Positions 46,689 to 55,838 of a stretch of DNA of 63,144 nt are shown piece by piece. The translations under genes and the position numbers were made by a program. The stretch covers positions 130,480-193,623 of the forward strand of contig NZ_KE557320.1 in NCBI RefSeq assembly GCF_000442315.1. Direction: 5' to 3'. A model generated the notes under the pieces. That model did not search any database, was not told where the DNA came from, and worked only from the letters and a program-made list of their open reading frames with translations. Position 1 is the stretch's first letter. Each line of letters begins with the position of its first letter. The stretch is from Rubellimicrobium thermophilum DSM 16684 (lineage in GTDB: Bacteria > Pseudomonadota > Alphaproteobacteria > Rhodobacterales > Rhodobacteraceae).

Positions 46689-48110
46689 ATGCCGTCCGCC
46701 GGTGCGCGTTTCCTGATCGTCGGGCTTCTTACGCTTCTCATGGCGGTTCCGCTGTTCCTGGCCGGTGCGGTCGTTCTCGACCGGGCGAACACCGCCGAAT
46801 CGACGCGCGACGCGCTGGGCCGCGAATGGGGCGGGCCGCAGACGCTGGCCGGTCCGGTCCTGCTCGTGCCGGTCGAAGGGCCCGTCACGCGCATCGAATC
46901 GCAGCCGCCTGCCGATCCCGTGGCCGGAGCGCCGGCGGCCGAACCGGTCGTCGTTGCCGCACGAGGCCCTGCCGAGCCGGTCCTGCTCATGCCCGAGAGG
47001 CTCGACCTTTCTGCCACCCTCTCGACCGAGACGCGCCGTCGCGGTCTCTTTGCCGTTCCCGTCTTCGTGGCGGATGTGGCGGTCAGTGCAGCCTTCGACC
47101 CCTCTCGCGTGGAGGCCGCTCTGGCACCCGGCGAACGCGCCCTGTGGGACGAGGCGGTGCTGCGTTTCGGCCTTGGCGCCAATGCCGGCCTGCGCGGGGA
47201 GACGGTCATGGAGGCCGACGGCGTCGTGCTGCCGCTCGAGCCCTATGGCCCGCCTGGCCCCGCTTCGGCGACTTCGCGGCCGGAGGGGGGGATCGAGGCG
47301 GCCATCGGTGCGGCCGCGCGGGATCTTGCCGAAGTGCGCCTGTCGCTGCGCCTCAACGGCGCGCAGGAAATGCAGGTCGCCCCCGTGGGGCGCGTCAGCG
47401 CCGTGCGCCTGTCCGGCGACTGGCCGGATCCGTCCTTCGCCGGCGCCTTCCTGCCCGACAGCCGGACCGTCTCCGCACAGGGTTTCGAGGCCGAATGGAC
47501 CATTCCCCATCTGGCCCGCGCGCTGCCCCAGGTGATGCGCGGCCAGGGCCAGCCCCTTGCCGCCGAACGCTTCGGCGTGACGCTGATCGAGGTCAACGAC
47601 TTCTACCAGAAGGCCTGGCGCGCCGCCCGCTACAACATCCTGTTCATCGCCCTGACCTTCCTGACCGTGCTGCTGATCGAGAAGCGCGACAGGCCGACCC
47701 ATCCGGTGCAGTATCTCCTGATCGGGCTGGCCCAGGCCCTGTTCGTGCTGCTGATGGTCGCCTATGCCGAGCGGATCGGCTTTACCCCCGCCTATCTCCT
47801 CGCCGCGGGGGCGACGGTGGCGCTGCTCGTGCTGTTCGGGGCCACGGCGCTCAGGCTGGGGCTGCGCACGCTCGTGCTGCTGGCGGCGTTGCTTGCGCTC
47901 TATGCCGTGCTCTACCTGATCCTCCGGTCGGCCGATCTGGCCCTTCTGGCCGGCACGACGCTCGCCTTCGGGGCGCTTGCCGTGACGATGGTGCTGACCC
48001 GGAACGAGACCTGGTGGGGCCAGGGAGGGCGCTGGGGTCTTCGCGCCCCGGCCGCAGAGCCCCCGCCGCTGCCCCATCCCCCCGACGCGTCGCCCCCCGC
48101 CGCCCGATGA
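46689..48110 (+). CDS. creD: Cell envelope integrity protein CreD
   Basis: Inner-membrane protein of 473 residues. One N-terminal membrane segment (about 8-28) is followed by a large periplasmic domain (about 30-305) and a C-terminal bundle of membrane segments from about residue 315. The diagnostic segment is FGVTLIEVNDFYQKAWRAAR, then YNILFIALTFLTVLLIEKRD. CreD is a target of the CreBC system in E. coli and affects envelope stability and beta-lactam tolerance; no CreBC genes are here. GAGAGGAG precedes the ATG. Its stop overlaps the next start. Confidence 0.93.
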   Translation: MPSAGARFLIVGLLTLLMAVPLFLAGAVVLDRANTAESTRDALGREWGGPQTLAGPVLLVPVEGPVTRIESQPPADPVAGAPAAEPVVVAARGPAEPVLLMPERLDLSATLSTETRRRGLFAVPVFVADVAVSAAFDPSRVEAALAPGERALWDEAVLRFGLGANAGLRGETVMEADGVVLPLEPYGPPGPASATSRPEGGIEAAIGAAARDLAEVRLSLRLNGAQEMQVAPVGRVSAVRLSGDWPDPSFAGAFLPDSRTVSAQGFEAEWTIPHLARALPQVMRGQGQPLAAERFGVTLIEVNDFYQKAWRAARYNILFIALTFLTVLLIEKRDRPTHPVQYLLIGLAQALFVLLMVAYAERIGFTPAYLLAAGATVALLVLFGATALRLGLRTLVLLAALLALYAVLYLILRSADLALLAGTTLAFGALAVTMVLTRNETWWGQGGRWGLRAPAAEPPPLPHPPDASPPAAR

Positions 48111-48871
48111 TCCGCCTTGCCGCCAATCTCGGCCTGCTCTTTCCCGAACTGCCCTTTCTCGACCGCTTCGAGGCGGCACGCAACGCGGGTTTCCAGGGGG
48201 TGGAGATCCCCTTTCCCTACGATCACCCCGCGCCCGAGATCCTGTCGCGCCTCGATCGCACGGGGCTGCCCCTGGTGGCGATGAACGCCCCGCCGCCCAA
48301 CTACACCGGGGGTGCACGGGGCTTTGCCGCCGTGCCGGGGGCCGAGGAACGCTTTCGCCACGATTTCCGCCGCGCCGCCCGCTATGCCGCCACCTTCGGC
48401 AGTCCCCATCTGCACATCATGGCCGGCCTCGCGCAGGGCCCCGCCGCCCGCGAGACCTTCCTGCGCAACCTGACCTGGGCCGCAGCGGCGGCCCCCACGC
48501 TCTCGCTGACCATCGAGCCGATGAGCCCGTCCGACATGCCGGGCTATTTCCTGGCGGATTTCGACACCGCCCTGGCCGTGATCGAATCCGTCGGTGCCCC
48601 CAATCTCGGCCTCCAGTTCGATTCCCATCACGCGGCGGCCATCGCCGGGGATGTGCTGGCCGCGTGGGATGCGGTCGCCCCCCATGTCCGGCATGTCCAG
48701 GTCGCAGGCCATCCCGGCCGGCGCGAACCCGATCCCGCCGCGCTGGGCACGCTGCTCGCGCGGATGGCGGCGGCGGGCTATGCGGGCTGGGTGGGGGCGG
48801 AATACCACCCGGCCGGTCCCCGCACGGCCGACGGGCTGGGCTGGCTGGCTGCCGTCAGTCGGCCCTCGTGA
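48107..48871 (+). CDS. Hydroxypyruvate isomerase-like TIM-barrel protein
   Basis: A 254-residue sugar isomerase of the xylose-isomerase-like TIM-barrel family. Metal-binding positions show as TIEPMSPSDMPGYF (Glu), LQFDSHHAA (Asp and His), HVQVAGHPGRREPD (His) and GAEYHPAG (Glu). Hydroxypyruvate isomerase (Hyi) converts hydroxypyruvate to tartronate semialdehyde; relatives act on other small sugars, so the substrate is not certain. The ATG overlaps the creD stop (ATGA). The 3' end overlaps the convergent CNNM gene by 17 bp. Confidence 0.88.
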   Translation: MIRLAANLGLLFPELPFLDRFEAARNAGFQGVEIPFPYDHPAPEILSRLDRTGLPLVAMNAPPPNYTGGARGFAAVPGAEERFRHDFRRAARYAATFGSPHLHIMAGLAQGPAARETFLRNLTWAAAAAPTLSLTIEPMSPSDMPGYFLADFDTALAVIESVGAPNLGLQFDSHHAAAIAGDVLAAWDAVAPHVRHVQVAGHPGRREPDPAALGTLLARMAAAGYAGWVGAEYHPAGPRTADGLGWLAAVSRPS

Positions 48872-50132
48872 CCAGCACCTTGTCGATGCGCCGTCCATCC
48901 AGATCGACGACCTCGAAGCGCCAGCCTCCCGCCTCCACGCGATCGCCAAGCTGGGGGAGCCGGTGCAGATGGTTCAGCACCAGCCCCGCCACCGTCTCGT
49001 AGTCTCCGGCAAGCTCGCGAGGCAGGCCCATCCGTTCACAGAACTCGTCGGCCGCCATCCAGCCCGAGACGAGAAGGCTGCCATCCTCGCGTTCGTGGAA
49101 CGCGGGTTCGTCGGCATTGTCTTCGGCAAAGGCGCCCGTGATCGCCTCGAGGATGTCGCCGGTCGTGATGATGCCCTCGAAGGAGCCATATTCGTCATAG
49201 ACAAGGCCCATATGGTTGCGGGCCTTGCGCAGGATGCTGATGACGTCGAGCGCCCCGGTGCTTTCGAAGATCACCGGAACCTCGCGCATCAGACGACGCA
49301 GATCGAGCGGTTCGCCCCGGCTCAGGGCGGCGAAGGCATCCACGACATAGAGCACGCCCAGGACCTCTCCGGTGGCGGGATCCTGCACGGGCAGACGGGG
49401 CCGGCCAAAGCGCCGGATCGCCTCGAGCGTCACCTCCTGCGGGGCATCGGCATCGAGCATCTCCACATCGCGCCGCGGTGTCATCAGGCCGCGCGCCGTC
49501 CTGTCGGCCAGGCGCATGACGCCGGACAGCATCTCGCGTTCGCCCGGCTCGATGACCCCCCCCTCATGCGCCTCGGAGAGGATGACGCGCACCTCTTCCT
49601 CGGTCACTGCGGCCCGTTCGGTCTCGGCCTGCCCCAGAAGGCGCAGCACGGCCCGGCCCGAGGCATCCAGAACCCAGACGACCGGCGCGGCAATGCGCGA
49701 AAGGGCGCGCATGACCGGTGCCACGAGGATGGCAATCCCCTCGGGGTTCTTGAGCGCAAGGCGCTTGGGCACCAGCTCGCCCAGGATCAGCGAAAGATAG
49801 GTGATGGCGACGACCACGCCGCCCACGCCCAGGGTGCCGGCTGTTCCGGCGGGCACGCCCCGGGCGGCGAGCCATTCCCCCAGCCGCACGCCCAGCGTGG
49901 CGCCCGAGAAGGCACCCGACAGGATTCCCACCAGCGTGATGCCGATCTGGACGGTCGAGAGGAAGCGCCCCGGATCGGCGGCCAGGTCGATGGCGATCTG
50001 CGCGCCGCGCCGTCCCGATTCGGCCATCGATTTCAGCCGCGCGGGCCGGGCCGAGACGACCGCCAGTTCGGACATGGCAAGCGCGCCGTTCAGCAGGATC
50101 AGCGCAATGACGATCAGGACTTCCGTCAGCAT
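48855..50132 (-). CDS. CNNM/CorC-family (hemolysin-related) membrane protein
   Basis: A 425-residue protein with a DUF21/CNNM membrane domain (about residues 1-190; LILGELVPKRLALKNPEGIA is typical), a tandem CBS domain pair (TPRRDVEMLDADAP; VYDEYGSFEGIITTGDILEA), and the C-terminal CorC/HlyC domain. Family members are linked to Mg2+ or Co2+ efflux, and the old name hemolysin is misleading. It probably forms a dimer regulated by ATP binding at the CBS pair. It is a lone leftward gene; its upstream region contains the repeated 34-nt element. Confidence 0.92.
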   Translation of the reverse strand: MLTEVLIVIALILLNGALAMSELAVVSARPARLKSMAESGRRGAQIAIDLAADPGRFLSTVQIGITLVGILSGAFSGATLGVRLGEWLAARGVPAGTAGTLGVGGVVVAITYLSLILGELVPKRLALKNPEGIAILVAPVMRALSRIAAPVVWVLDASGRAVLRLLGQAETERAAVTEEEVRVILSEAHEGGVIEPGEREMLSGVMRLADRTARGLMTPRRDVEMLDADAPQEVTLEAIRRFGRPRLPVQDPATGEVLGVLYVVDAFAALSRGEPLDLRRLMREVPVIFESTGALDVISILRKARNHMGLVYDEYGSFEGIITTGDILEAITGAFAEDNADEPAFHEREDGSLLVSGWMAADEFCERMGLPRELAGDYETVAGLVLNHLHRLPQLGDRVEAGGWRFEVVDLDGRRIDKVLVTRAD

Positions 50133-50321
50133 GGCGGTCGTCCCGGACTGGGTGGGGGTGGCAGGGGGTGCCTCTCTCGGTGGCGACCGGCTCGCGGCCG
50201 GACAGGACGATTCCTAGGGCGCCCATGCGGCCGGGACAAGACGGCGCCGGCGTCCCGGTCCCGCCCCTTGCCCTGATTCCCCGCGCCCCGCGCCTCTGCG
50301 GGGTGTTGCGCGAAAGCCTGA

Positions 50322-50355
50322 CGGAGCGCGCGGTCCGCTTACCATCTGTTAACCT
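50322..50355. promoter_or_regulatory. 34-nt element with CtrA-like tandem hexamers, copy 2
   Basis: Nearly identical to positions 2-35. Its core is CTTACC, five bases, TTAACC. It lies 190 bp upstream of the CNNM gene start and 40 bp left of a rightward ATG with a good ribosome site, so its direction of action is unclear. Confidence 0.5.
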
Positions 50356-50434
50356 TCGGCGGGTATTGCCGGTCGGGAAACGCGGAGGAGACCCATGTCG
50401 CCCAGACCGGCCCTGTTCACGTCCTGTGCTGTTG

Positions 50435-50464
50435 CCCCTGCCGCCCTGCACGCGGCGGCAGGGG
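50435..50464 (-). terminator. Terminator hairpin at the end of the Tad locus
   Basis: CCCCTGCCGCC at 50435-50445 pairs perfectly with GGCGGCAGGGG at 50454-50464 around an 8-base loop. It starts 23 bp past the stop of the AAA ATPase gene. No T tract is present. Confidence 0.65.
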
Positions 50465-50487
50465 TGGGGGCGCCCCGCGGGTGGATG

Positions 50488-51822
50488 TCATTTGACGATG
50501 GGCTCGTCGCGGACGAACAGATTGGCCCAGGCGCGGTCGATCAGGTCGGGGCGCATCTGCGGGGGGATCCCTTCGAAGCGGCAGATGGCCAGCATCTGGT
50601 CGATCAGGAAGGCCGCCTGATAGCTGGCATAGACATTGCCGATGGTGGGATACTTGTTGCGGATCAGGTGGAGCAGCGATGCCTCGTCGAGCGGCATCTT
50701 CTTCTTGCGGGCCACCATCGCGAAGATCTTCAGGAAATCCTCCTGGCTGGGGCCGTCCACCTTGATCTTGAAGAAGATCCGGCGCAGCGCCGCCTTGTCG
50801 AAGATCTCGTTGGGGTGGAAATTGGTGGAGAAGATCACCAGCGTGTCGAAGGGCACCTCGAACTTCTCGCCCGACTGGAGCGCGAGGATGTCGCGCCCCT
50901 CCTCGAGCGGCACGATCCAGCGGTTGACGATCTTCTGGGGCGGTTCGGACTGCCGGCCGAGATCGTCGATGATGAAGATACCGCCCGTCGATTTCAGTTG
51001 CAGCGGCGCCTGATAGGTCCGGGCGACCGGGTTGTAGACGAGGTCGAGCATGTCGAGCGTGAGTTCGCCGCCGGTGACGACCGTGGGTCTCTCGCAGCGG
51101 ACATAGCGGGTGTCATACCGGCCCGAGGTGCGCCGCAGGGAGTTGGGATCGTCCAGATCGGCTTCGGCGGCGCGATGCACGATGGGATCGTAGACGGTGA
51201 TGATCTGACCGGCATATTCGATGGCGCGGGGGACATAGATCCTGTCGCCCAGGGCGTCGCGGATCCCGTTGGAGATGGAGGATTTTCCGTTCCCGGGCGG
51301 GCCGTACATCAGGATCGACCGTCCCGATCCGACGGCCGGCCCCAGATGGTCGATGAGCGAACGCGGCAGGATCAGATGCCCCATGGCCGCCTGAAGCTGG
51401 TCGCGCGTGATGGTGATGTTGCGGATCGACTGGCGCCGGACCTGTTCGCGATAGGCCTCGAGGGGGACGGGCATGGCGCCGTAATATTCCGACTGGGCCA
51501 GCGCGCTGAGGGCGCGGGCCTTGCCCGCTTCGGTGAGCTGATAGCCCATCTCGCCGCCCGAATGGGCATGAAGCGTGCCTGTCGCCTCCAGAAGGCGCTG
51601 GGCGCGGGCGAGGTCCACCAGCTCCTGCGTGACCGGAATCGGCAGGCAGAGGCTGCGGGCGATCTCTGTCACCACGGTCAGATTGGCGCGGAACATCGTC
51701 TTCAGAAGGATGTCCCGCATCAGCACCGGATGCAGCCCCATCCCCTCGAGCGAGCGGGGCGCCGGCGGCGGCTGCACGCCCGCCATGCCGCCCGTTTCGG
51801 TCGGATTGACCTGCATGTTCAT
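50488..51822 (-). CDS. AAA-type ATPase associated with the Tad locus
   Basis: A 444-residue cytoplasmic protein. The first about 150 residues form a winged-helix-like region (LTVVTEIARSLCLPIPVTQE). Walker A is MYGPPGNGKSSISNG, Walker B is GGIFIIDDLGRQ, and sensor 1 is VIFSTNFHPNE. It is not a CpaF/GspE secretion ATPase. Its place at the end of the Tad operon, which I recall for Rhodobacteraceae, suggests a regulatory or assembly role, but none is established. The ATG at 51822 is chosen because a strong AGGAGGTG lies just upstream; an open frame extends 15 codons further. Confidence 0.87.
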   Translation of the reverse strand: MNMQVNPTETGGMAGVQPPPAPRSLEGMGLHPVLMRDILLKTMFRANLTVVTEIARSLCLPIPVTQELVDLARAQRLLEATGTLHAHSGGEMGYQLTEAGKARALSALAQSEYYGAMPVPLEAYREQVRRQSIRNITITRDQLQAAMGHLILPRSLIDHLGPAVGSGRSILMYGPPGNGKSSISNGIRDALGDRIYVPRAIEYAGQIITVYDPIVHRAAEADLDDPNSLRRTSGRYDTRYVRCERPTVVTGGELTLDMLDLVYNPVARTYQAPLQLKSTGGIFIIDDLGRQSEPPQKIVNRWIVPLEEGRDILALQSGEKFEVPFDTLVIFSTNFHPNEIFDKAALRRIFFKIKVDGPSQEDFLKIFAMVARKKKMPLDEASLLHLIRNKYPTIGNVYASYQAAFLIDQMLAICRFEGIPPQMRPDLIDRAWANLFVRDEPIVK

Positions 51823-51897
51823 GCGCTGCACCTCCTGCCCCTTGGCGGGGGCCAGGGTGGCGGGCAAATCGGGCGGAATTGGGGAAGGGGCGGGGCC

Positions 51898-52404
51898 TCA
51901 AGCGGCTGCGGCGAGGCCGAGATAGGCCAGCAGCGTCGCACCGATCGCCACGCCCATCGGAAAACGCTTGCCCGAATGCCAGCTTGTCCAGTCCGGCCAG
52001 AGGCGCGGACCGAAGCTGTGCCGGGCGATGCGATGCAGCAGCCAGGCGATCAGCACCATCGCGGCATAGAGCATGGCCACGGTCCCCAGATCGGCGACGG
52101 CGACAAAGGGGGCGGCCGCAGCGGCGAGCTTGGCATCCCCCGCTCCGATGAGGCCGAGGAAGTAGAGCAGCATCCCGATGAGCAGCACCACGACGAGATT
52201 CAGCCAGCGCCAGGCCCAGGCCGAGAGCGACCACAGATCCAGGGCCCAGAGCGCGAGGCCGCCGAGCCCGAACAGCGCGCAGAGCAGGACCGAGGCGCGG
52301 TTGGGGATGCGCATCCGGCTCAGATCGGTGAAGGCGACCCAGAGCATGACCGGCAGCGAGCCGATCAGGAACAGCAGGGCAACAGGCTGGGGCGTGGCGA
52401 ACAT
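51898..52404 (-). CDS. cpaA: Prepilin peptidase (TadV/CpaA, A24 family)
   Basis: Inner-membrane aspartic protease of 168 residues that cleaves the Flp prepilins after Gly. The two catalytic aspartates are visible in AFTDLSRMRIPNR and LIGAGDAKLAAA (the GxGD motif). It is a minimal A24 peptidase without the methyltransferase domain. It should process the two pilins at the other end of the locus. It starts 9 bp after the TPR gene stop; the ribosome site is weak. Confidence 0.93.
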   Translation of the reverse strand: MFATPQPVALLFLIGSLPVMLWVAFTDLSRMRIPNRASVLLCALFGLGGLALWALDLWSLSAWAWRWLNLVVVLLIGMLLYFLGLIGAGDAKLAAAAAPFVAVADLGTVAMLYAAMVLIAWLLHRIARHSFGPRLWPDWTSWHSGKRFPMGVAIGATLLAYLGLAAAA

Positions 52405-52413
52405 CGCAGGCTC

Positions 52414-53290
52414 TCAGGCTCCGCTCTCGAGCGCCTCGAGGGCTCTTGCGGCTTCCTCGAAATGACGCGGATGGGTGTCCACGGCTTCGCGCAGAAGGCC
52501 CCCGGCCGATCATGACATCGTTCTGCTTGATGGCCGTCAGCGCCAGCGTGTAGAGGAGCTGGGCCCGCTCCTCCTGCGTCATCGGGACGACGGGCAGGCT
52601 GTAGTTGCGCTGGGCGCCGCGCGCCATGACGAGGTTGTTCTTGGCCGTGAACATCTGCGGATCATGGCGCAGCGCCTCGATGAACAGCCGCTCGGCCGCG
52701 GCATAGTCCCCGCGCGACAGCTTGGAAAAGCCCCAGTTGTTGAGCACGCCGGCCGGGGTTGTGGTCAGGCCGGCGGCGATCTCGTAGAAGCTGTCGGCGC
52801 GGGCCCAGTCCTCGGCGGCATCGGCGACCATCGCCTCGAGCCGGTAGCGTTCATAGGTCTCGTAGGTGGGAGGGATGGCGTTCAGCGTCGCCCTTGCGCC
52901 GTCCCAGTCGTCGGCCCGGATCCGCGCGCCGGCCAGCTCGACATGGTCGCTCCAGTCCGCTTCGGGATGGGCCACCACCTGCTCCCAGGCGGCGACGGCC
53001 TCGGTCGTCCGTCCCGCGCGCACCAGCGACTTGGCCAGTCCCCGGCGCGGCCCGATGGCCGAAGGATCCTCGGCGGCCTTGCGGGTGAAGAAGGCAATGG
53101 CCTCGGCCGGATCGGCGACGGTCATCATCACCTCCGACAGGCCGGCATCCTCGATAGCGTCGAGGTCCTGCAGGGCGCGCCGCACTTCGGCTTCGCCGGA
53201 CCGTCCTGCACAGGCCGCAAGCAGGACCAGCCCGGTCAGGGCGACAACCGCAGGCCCGACGCGGCCCGCCATGGGAAAGGGATGGCGCAT
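52414..53290 (-). CDS. tadD: Tad locus TPR protein (TadD-like), frameshifted
   Basis: An exported, probably lipid-anchored protein (lipobox-like LLAACAG) with tetratricopeptide repeats: residues about 60-260 show the repeating W/L/G/A pattern, for example ADSFYEIAAGLTTTPAGVLN and NNWGFSKLSRGDYAAAERLF. TadD-type proteins help assemble the secretin. An extra base in the run 52499-52503 breaks the last 25 codons; removal gives the ending EEAARALEALESGA and about 291 residues. It follows another TadD-like gene by 18 bp. Confidence 0.85.
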
Positions 53291-53308
53291 GACTGCCCCT
53301 CGATGGCC

Positions 53309-53842
53309 TCACAGCGGCTCCTCGACGAGGGGACGGCTTTCCAGGCCCCAGCCGATGAGCTGGACCTCTTCGGTCTCGTTGATGCCTGTATAGGCCGGAT
53401 CCTCCATCCGTGCGAGGGCGAGGCGCAGATTGTCGCGGATCGTGTCGCTGCTGCCGCTGTCGAGGGCAAAGGCCCGCCGGAAGGCTTCCGAAGCCTCGCC
53501 ATATTCTCCCTTTTCCATGAGCACGACACCGAGATTGTTCCAGGCGGGGACGAAGTCCGGGTCCTTCCTGACGGCCAGCCGCAGCCATCGCTCGGCCTGT
53601 CCGAGGCGCCCCAGATGCAGATCGGCACTGCCGATTCCGGCGAGAACGTCGGCGGTCAGCCCATCCCGGGTGGCGGCCAGCAGATAGGCATCGCGGGCGC
53701 TCTCGAATTCGCCGGCTGCCATCAGCCGGTGCCCGTTCTCGAGGGGGGCGATGTCAGAATCCCGCGGGCTGCGGCCGGGCTCGGCACAGCCTGCTGCCGC
53801 AAGGCTCAGCGCCAGACCCGCGAGTGCCCCCCATGATCTCAA
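53309..53842 (-). CDS. tadD: Tad locus TPR lipoprotein (TadD)
   Basis: A 177-residue lipoprotein: signal with lipobox LAAAGC, then two to three TPRs (LADLHLGRLGQAERWLRLAV is close to the repeat; PAWNNLGVVLMEKGEYGEAS is a canonical one). TadD lipoproteins act as pilotins or scaffolds for the outer-membrane secretin. The ATG overlaps the tadC stop by four bases. Two TPR proteins in a row are usual for Tad loci of this group. Confidence 0.88.
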   Translation of the reverse strand: MRSWGALAGLALSLAAAGCAEPGRSPRDSDIAPLENGHRLMAAGEFESARDAYLLAATRDGLTADVLAGIGSADLHLGRLGQAERWLRLAVRKDPDFVPAWNNLGVVLMEKGEYGEASEAFRRAFALDSGSSDTIRDNLRLALARMEDPAYTGINETEEVQLIGWGLESRPLVEEPL

Positions 53843-54849
53843 GGAATGCCTCCGCCTGCGCCTGCCACACCGCCGCCAAGGGTGACGTAGATCTCGTAGA
53901 TCGACGGCCCGATCAGGATGAGCAGCAGCGGCGGCACCGTCAACATCATGGTGGCCAGCGTCATCTTGGTGGGCAGGGTATTGGCCTTCTCTTCGGCCCG
54001 CATCACGCGCTTGTCGCGCATCTCGGAGGCATAGACGCGCAGGGCCTCGGCGATCGAGGTGCCGAACTGCTGGCTCTGGATGAGGACGGTAACGAAGCTG
54101 GCCACATCGGGGACACCGCAGCGTTCGGACAGGTCGCGCAGCACCAGCGTCTTGTCCTTGCCGGCCTTCAGCTCCCAGGAGACCAGCTCGTATTCGTCGG
54201 CCAGATCCGGAAAACCCGAGCGCAGTTCCCTGGCCACGCGGACGATGGACTGATCGAGCGACTGGCCGGCCTCCACGCAGACCAGCATCATGTCGAGGCT
54301 GTCGGGAAAGGCGTTGGTGATGGCTTCCTTGCGCAGGGCCTGCCGCCGCGTGACCCAGTATCGGGGCGCCATGTAGCCGATGGCGGCCGGCAGGATCGTG
54401 TAGAGGATGAGGGAGCGGGTGCTCAGCCCGGTTTCCGAGGCGAAGGCAGTATAGAGCGCATAGAGCAACCCCAGGACCAGCAGGCCCAGTCCCAGCGCGA
54501 ACTGCATGAAGTGGTAGATGCGCACCGCATTATGAGTGCGGTATCCGGCCTGGAGCAGCTTGAGGCGGACGGCGGAATATTCCTTCTCGTTCTGCGGTTC
54601 GAGGAAGCTGGAATAGCGCTCGAGCTTGTCCTTGCCCTGGGAACGGCGCAGACGTTCCTGTTTCTCCTGCGCCAGCGTGATGTCGCGCTGGCGCTCGCGC
54701 AGGCGCTCGAGAGGGTCCTTGGGCCGGGTCAGCAGGGCAGGCAGGGCGAGCAGGACCATCGCCACACCCAGCATCCCCACCGCCATGAGGGGGCCGAAGG
54801 GGCCGAACAGGCTGACGAGCCAGGCGTTGACCGGTTCCAGAAAGGGCAT
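53839..54849 (-). CDS. tadC: Tad inner-membrane platform protein TadC (T2SS F family)
   Basis: A 336-residue inner-membrane protein with a T2SSF domain. Membrane segments lie near residues 18-42, 118-160 and the C terminus (about 300-325). The conserved core reads AFPDSLDMMLVCVEAGQSLD and QSQQFGTSIAEALRVYA. With TadB it forms the platform through which the CpaF ATPase drives pilin assembly. It is 3 bp after tadB. Confidence 0.93.
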   Translation of the reverse strand: MPFLEPVNAWLVSLFGPFGPLMAVGMLGVAMVLLALPALLTRPKDPLERLRERQRDITLAQEKQERLRRSQGKDKLERYSSFLEPQNEKEYSAVRLKLLQAGYRTHNAVRIYHFMQFALGLGLLVLGLLYALYTAFASETGLSTRSLILYTILPAAIGYMAPRYWVTRRQALRKEAITNAFPDSLDMMLVCVEAGQSLDQSIVRVARELRSGFPDLADEYELVSWELKAGKDKTLVLRDLSERCGVPDVASFVTVLIQSQQFGTSIAEALRVYASEMRDKRVMRAEEKANTLPTKMTLATMMLTVPPLLLILIGPSIYEIYVTLGGGVAGAGGGIP

Positions 54850-54852
54850 GGC

Positions 54853-55820
54853 TCAGACCTTGATGTTCACGAGGGCACGCATGACGAAGATGTTGGCGAC
54901 AAGGAAGGCCGCCACGACCAGGCAGGCGGGCACGAAGACGGCCGTCTCCCGCACCTTGTCGTAATAGTTGGGTTCGGCCATGTTGATGCCGACAAGCGCC
55001 ACCAGCGGAAAACCCGACAGGAAGGTGCCGGACCATTTCGCCTCTGCCGTGATGGCCTTGACCCGGCGAAAGAGCTTGAACCGCGCCCGGATCACCTTGG
55101 CCAGCCCGTCCAGGATCTCCGCCAGGTTGCCGCCCGCGGTCTGCTGGATCGTCACGGCCATGGCGAGGAAGCGCAGATCCTGCATGTCGAGGCGATCGGC
55201 CATGGCCTTGAGGGCCTCGCCCATGTCGCGGCCATAGGCGGCTTCGTCGGCGATCATCCCCATCTCGCTGCCCAGCGGGTCGGGCACTTCCCGGGCGACG
55301 ATCTGGATGGCCGAGGAGAAGGGATGCCCCACCCGGAGCGAGCGGACCATCAGCTCCACGGCCTCGGGCAGCTGCTCCTCGATCAGGCCGATGCGCTTGC
55401 GGGCCTTCCTGTCGATCCAGACATAGACGCCGCCCACGCCCATGGCGACGGCGACGGCGGCGCGCACCGGCGCCTGGCCCCCGTGCCCAGTGTCAGCGCC
55501 AGAAAGGCCAGCACCGTCAGCCCGGCCATCACCATCACGAGCTGGACGGGCGAGAAGGCGATGTTGGCCTTCTGGGCCTTGCTCGCGAGCAGGGCATAGA
55601 GCGGGATCGACTGCGACCTCATGTGCTGGGTCATCTCCTTGCGGAGCTGCTCGAGCACCTTCTCGCGGCTTTCGCCCTTCTCCAGCAGGGCCAGGCGGCG
55701 GTTGACGCGGCCGTTCATGCTGATCGACTTGCCGAACACCGTCAGATAGAGGCCGTTCACCAGCACGATGACCGAGACGAAGACCAGGCCGTAGATGATC
55801 GGTTCGACAGAGAGTCCCAT
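54853..55820 (-). CDS. tadB: Tad inner-membrane platform protein TadB (T2SS F family), frameshifted
   Basis: Partner of TadC in the inner-membrane platform. The N-terminal part has two membrane segments. The C-terminal part has the T2SSF core LPEAVELMVRSLRVGHPFSS and TIQQTAGGNLAEILDGLAKV. One base is missing in a C5 run (55478-55482). Adding it restores 322 residues, joining ALTLGTG to APVRAAVAVAMGVGGVYVW. It starts 18 bp after the ATPase gene. Confidence 0.9.
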
Positions 55821-55838
55821 GATCGGGGTCCTTTCGGG

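Larger units (their letters stand above)
50133..50487. other. 355-bp gap between the CNNM gene and the Tad locus
   Basis: Contains the second 34-nt repeat and a strong hairpin. An ATG at 50395 with GGAGGAG upstream opens a long rightward frame, but this runs antisense through the Tad genes and is not supported. The CNNM promoter should be here. Confidence 0.6.

Noticed and set aside
50395..52515. A 706-codon rightward frame starting at an ATG with a good GGAGGAG site
   Set aside because: It runs antisense through the AAA ATPase and prepilin peptidase genes, has no recognisable domain and crosses a strong hairpin. Only the first few dozen bases could matter.
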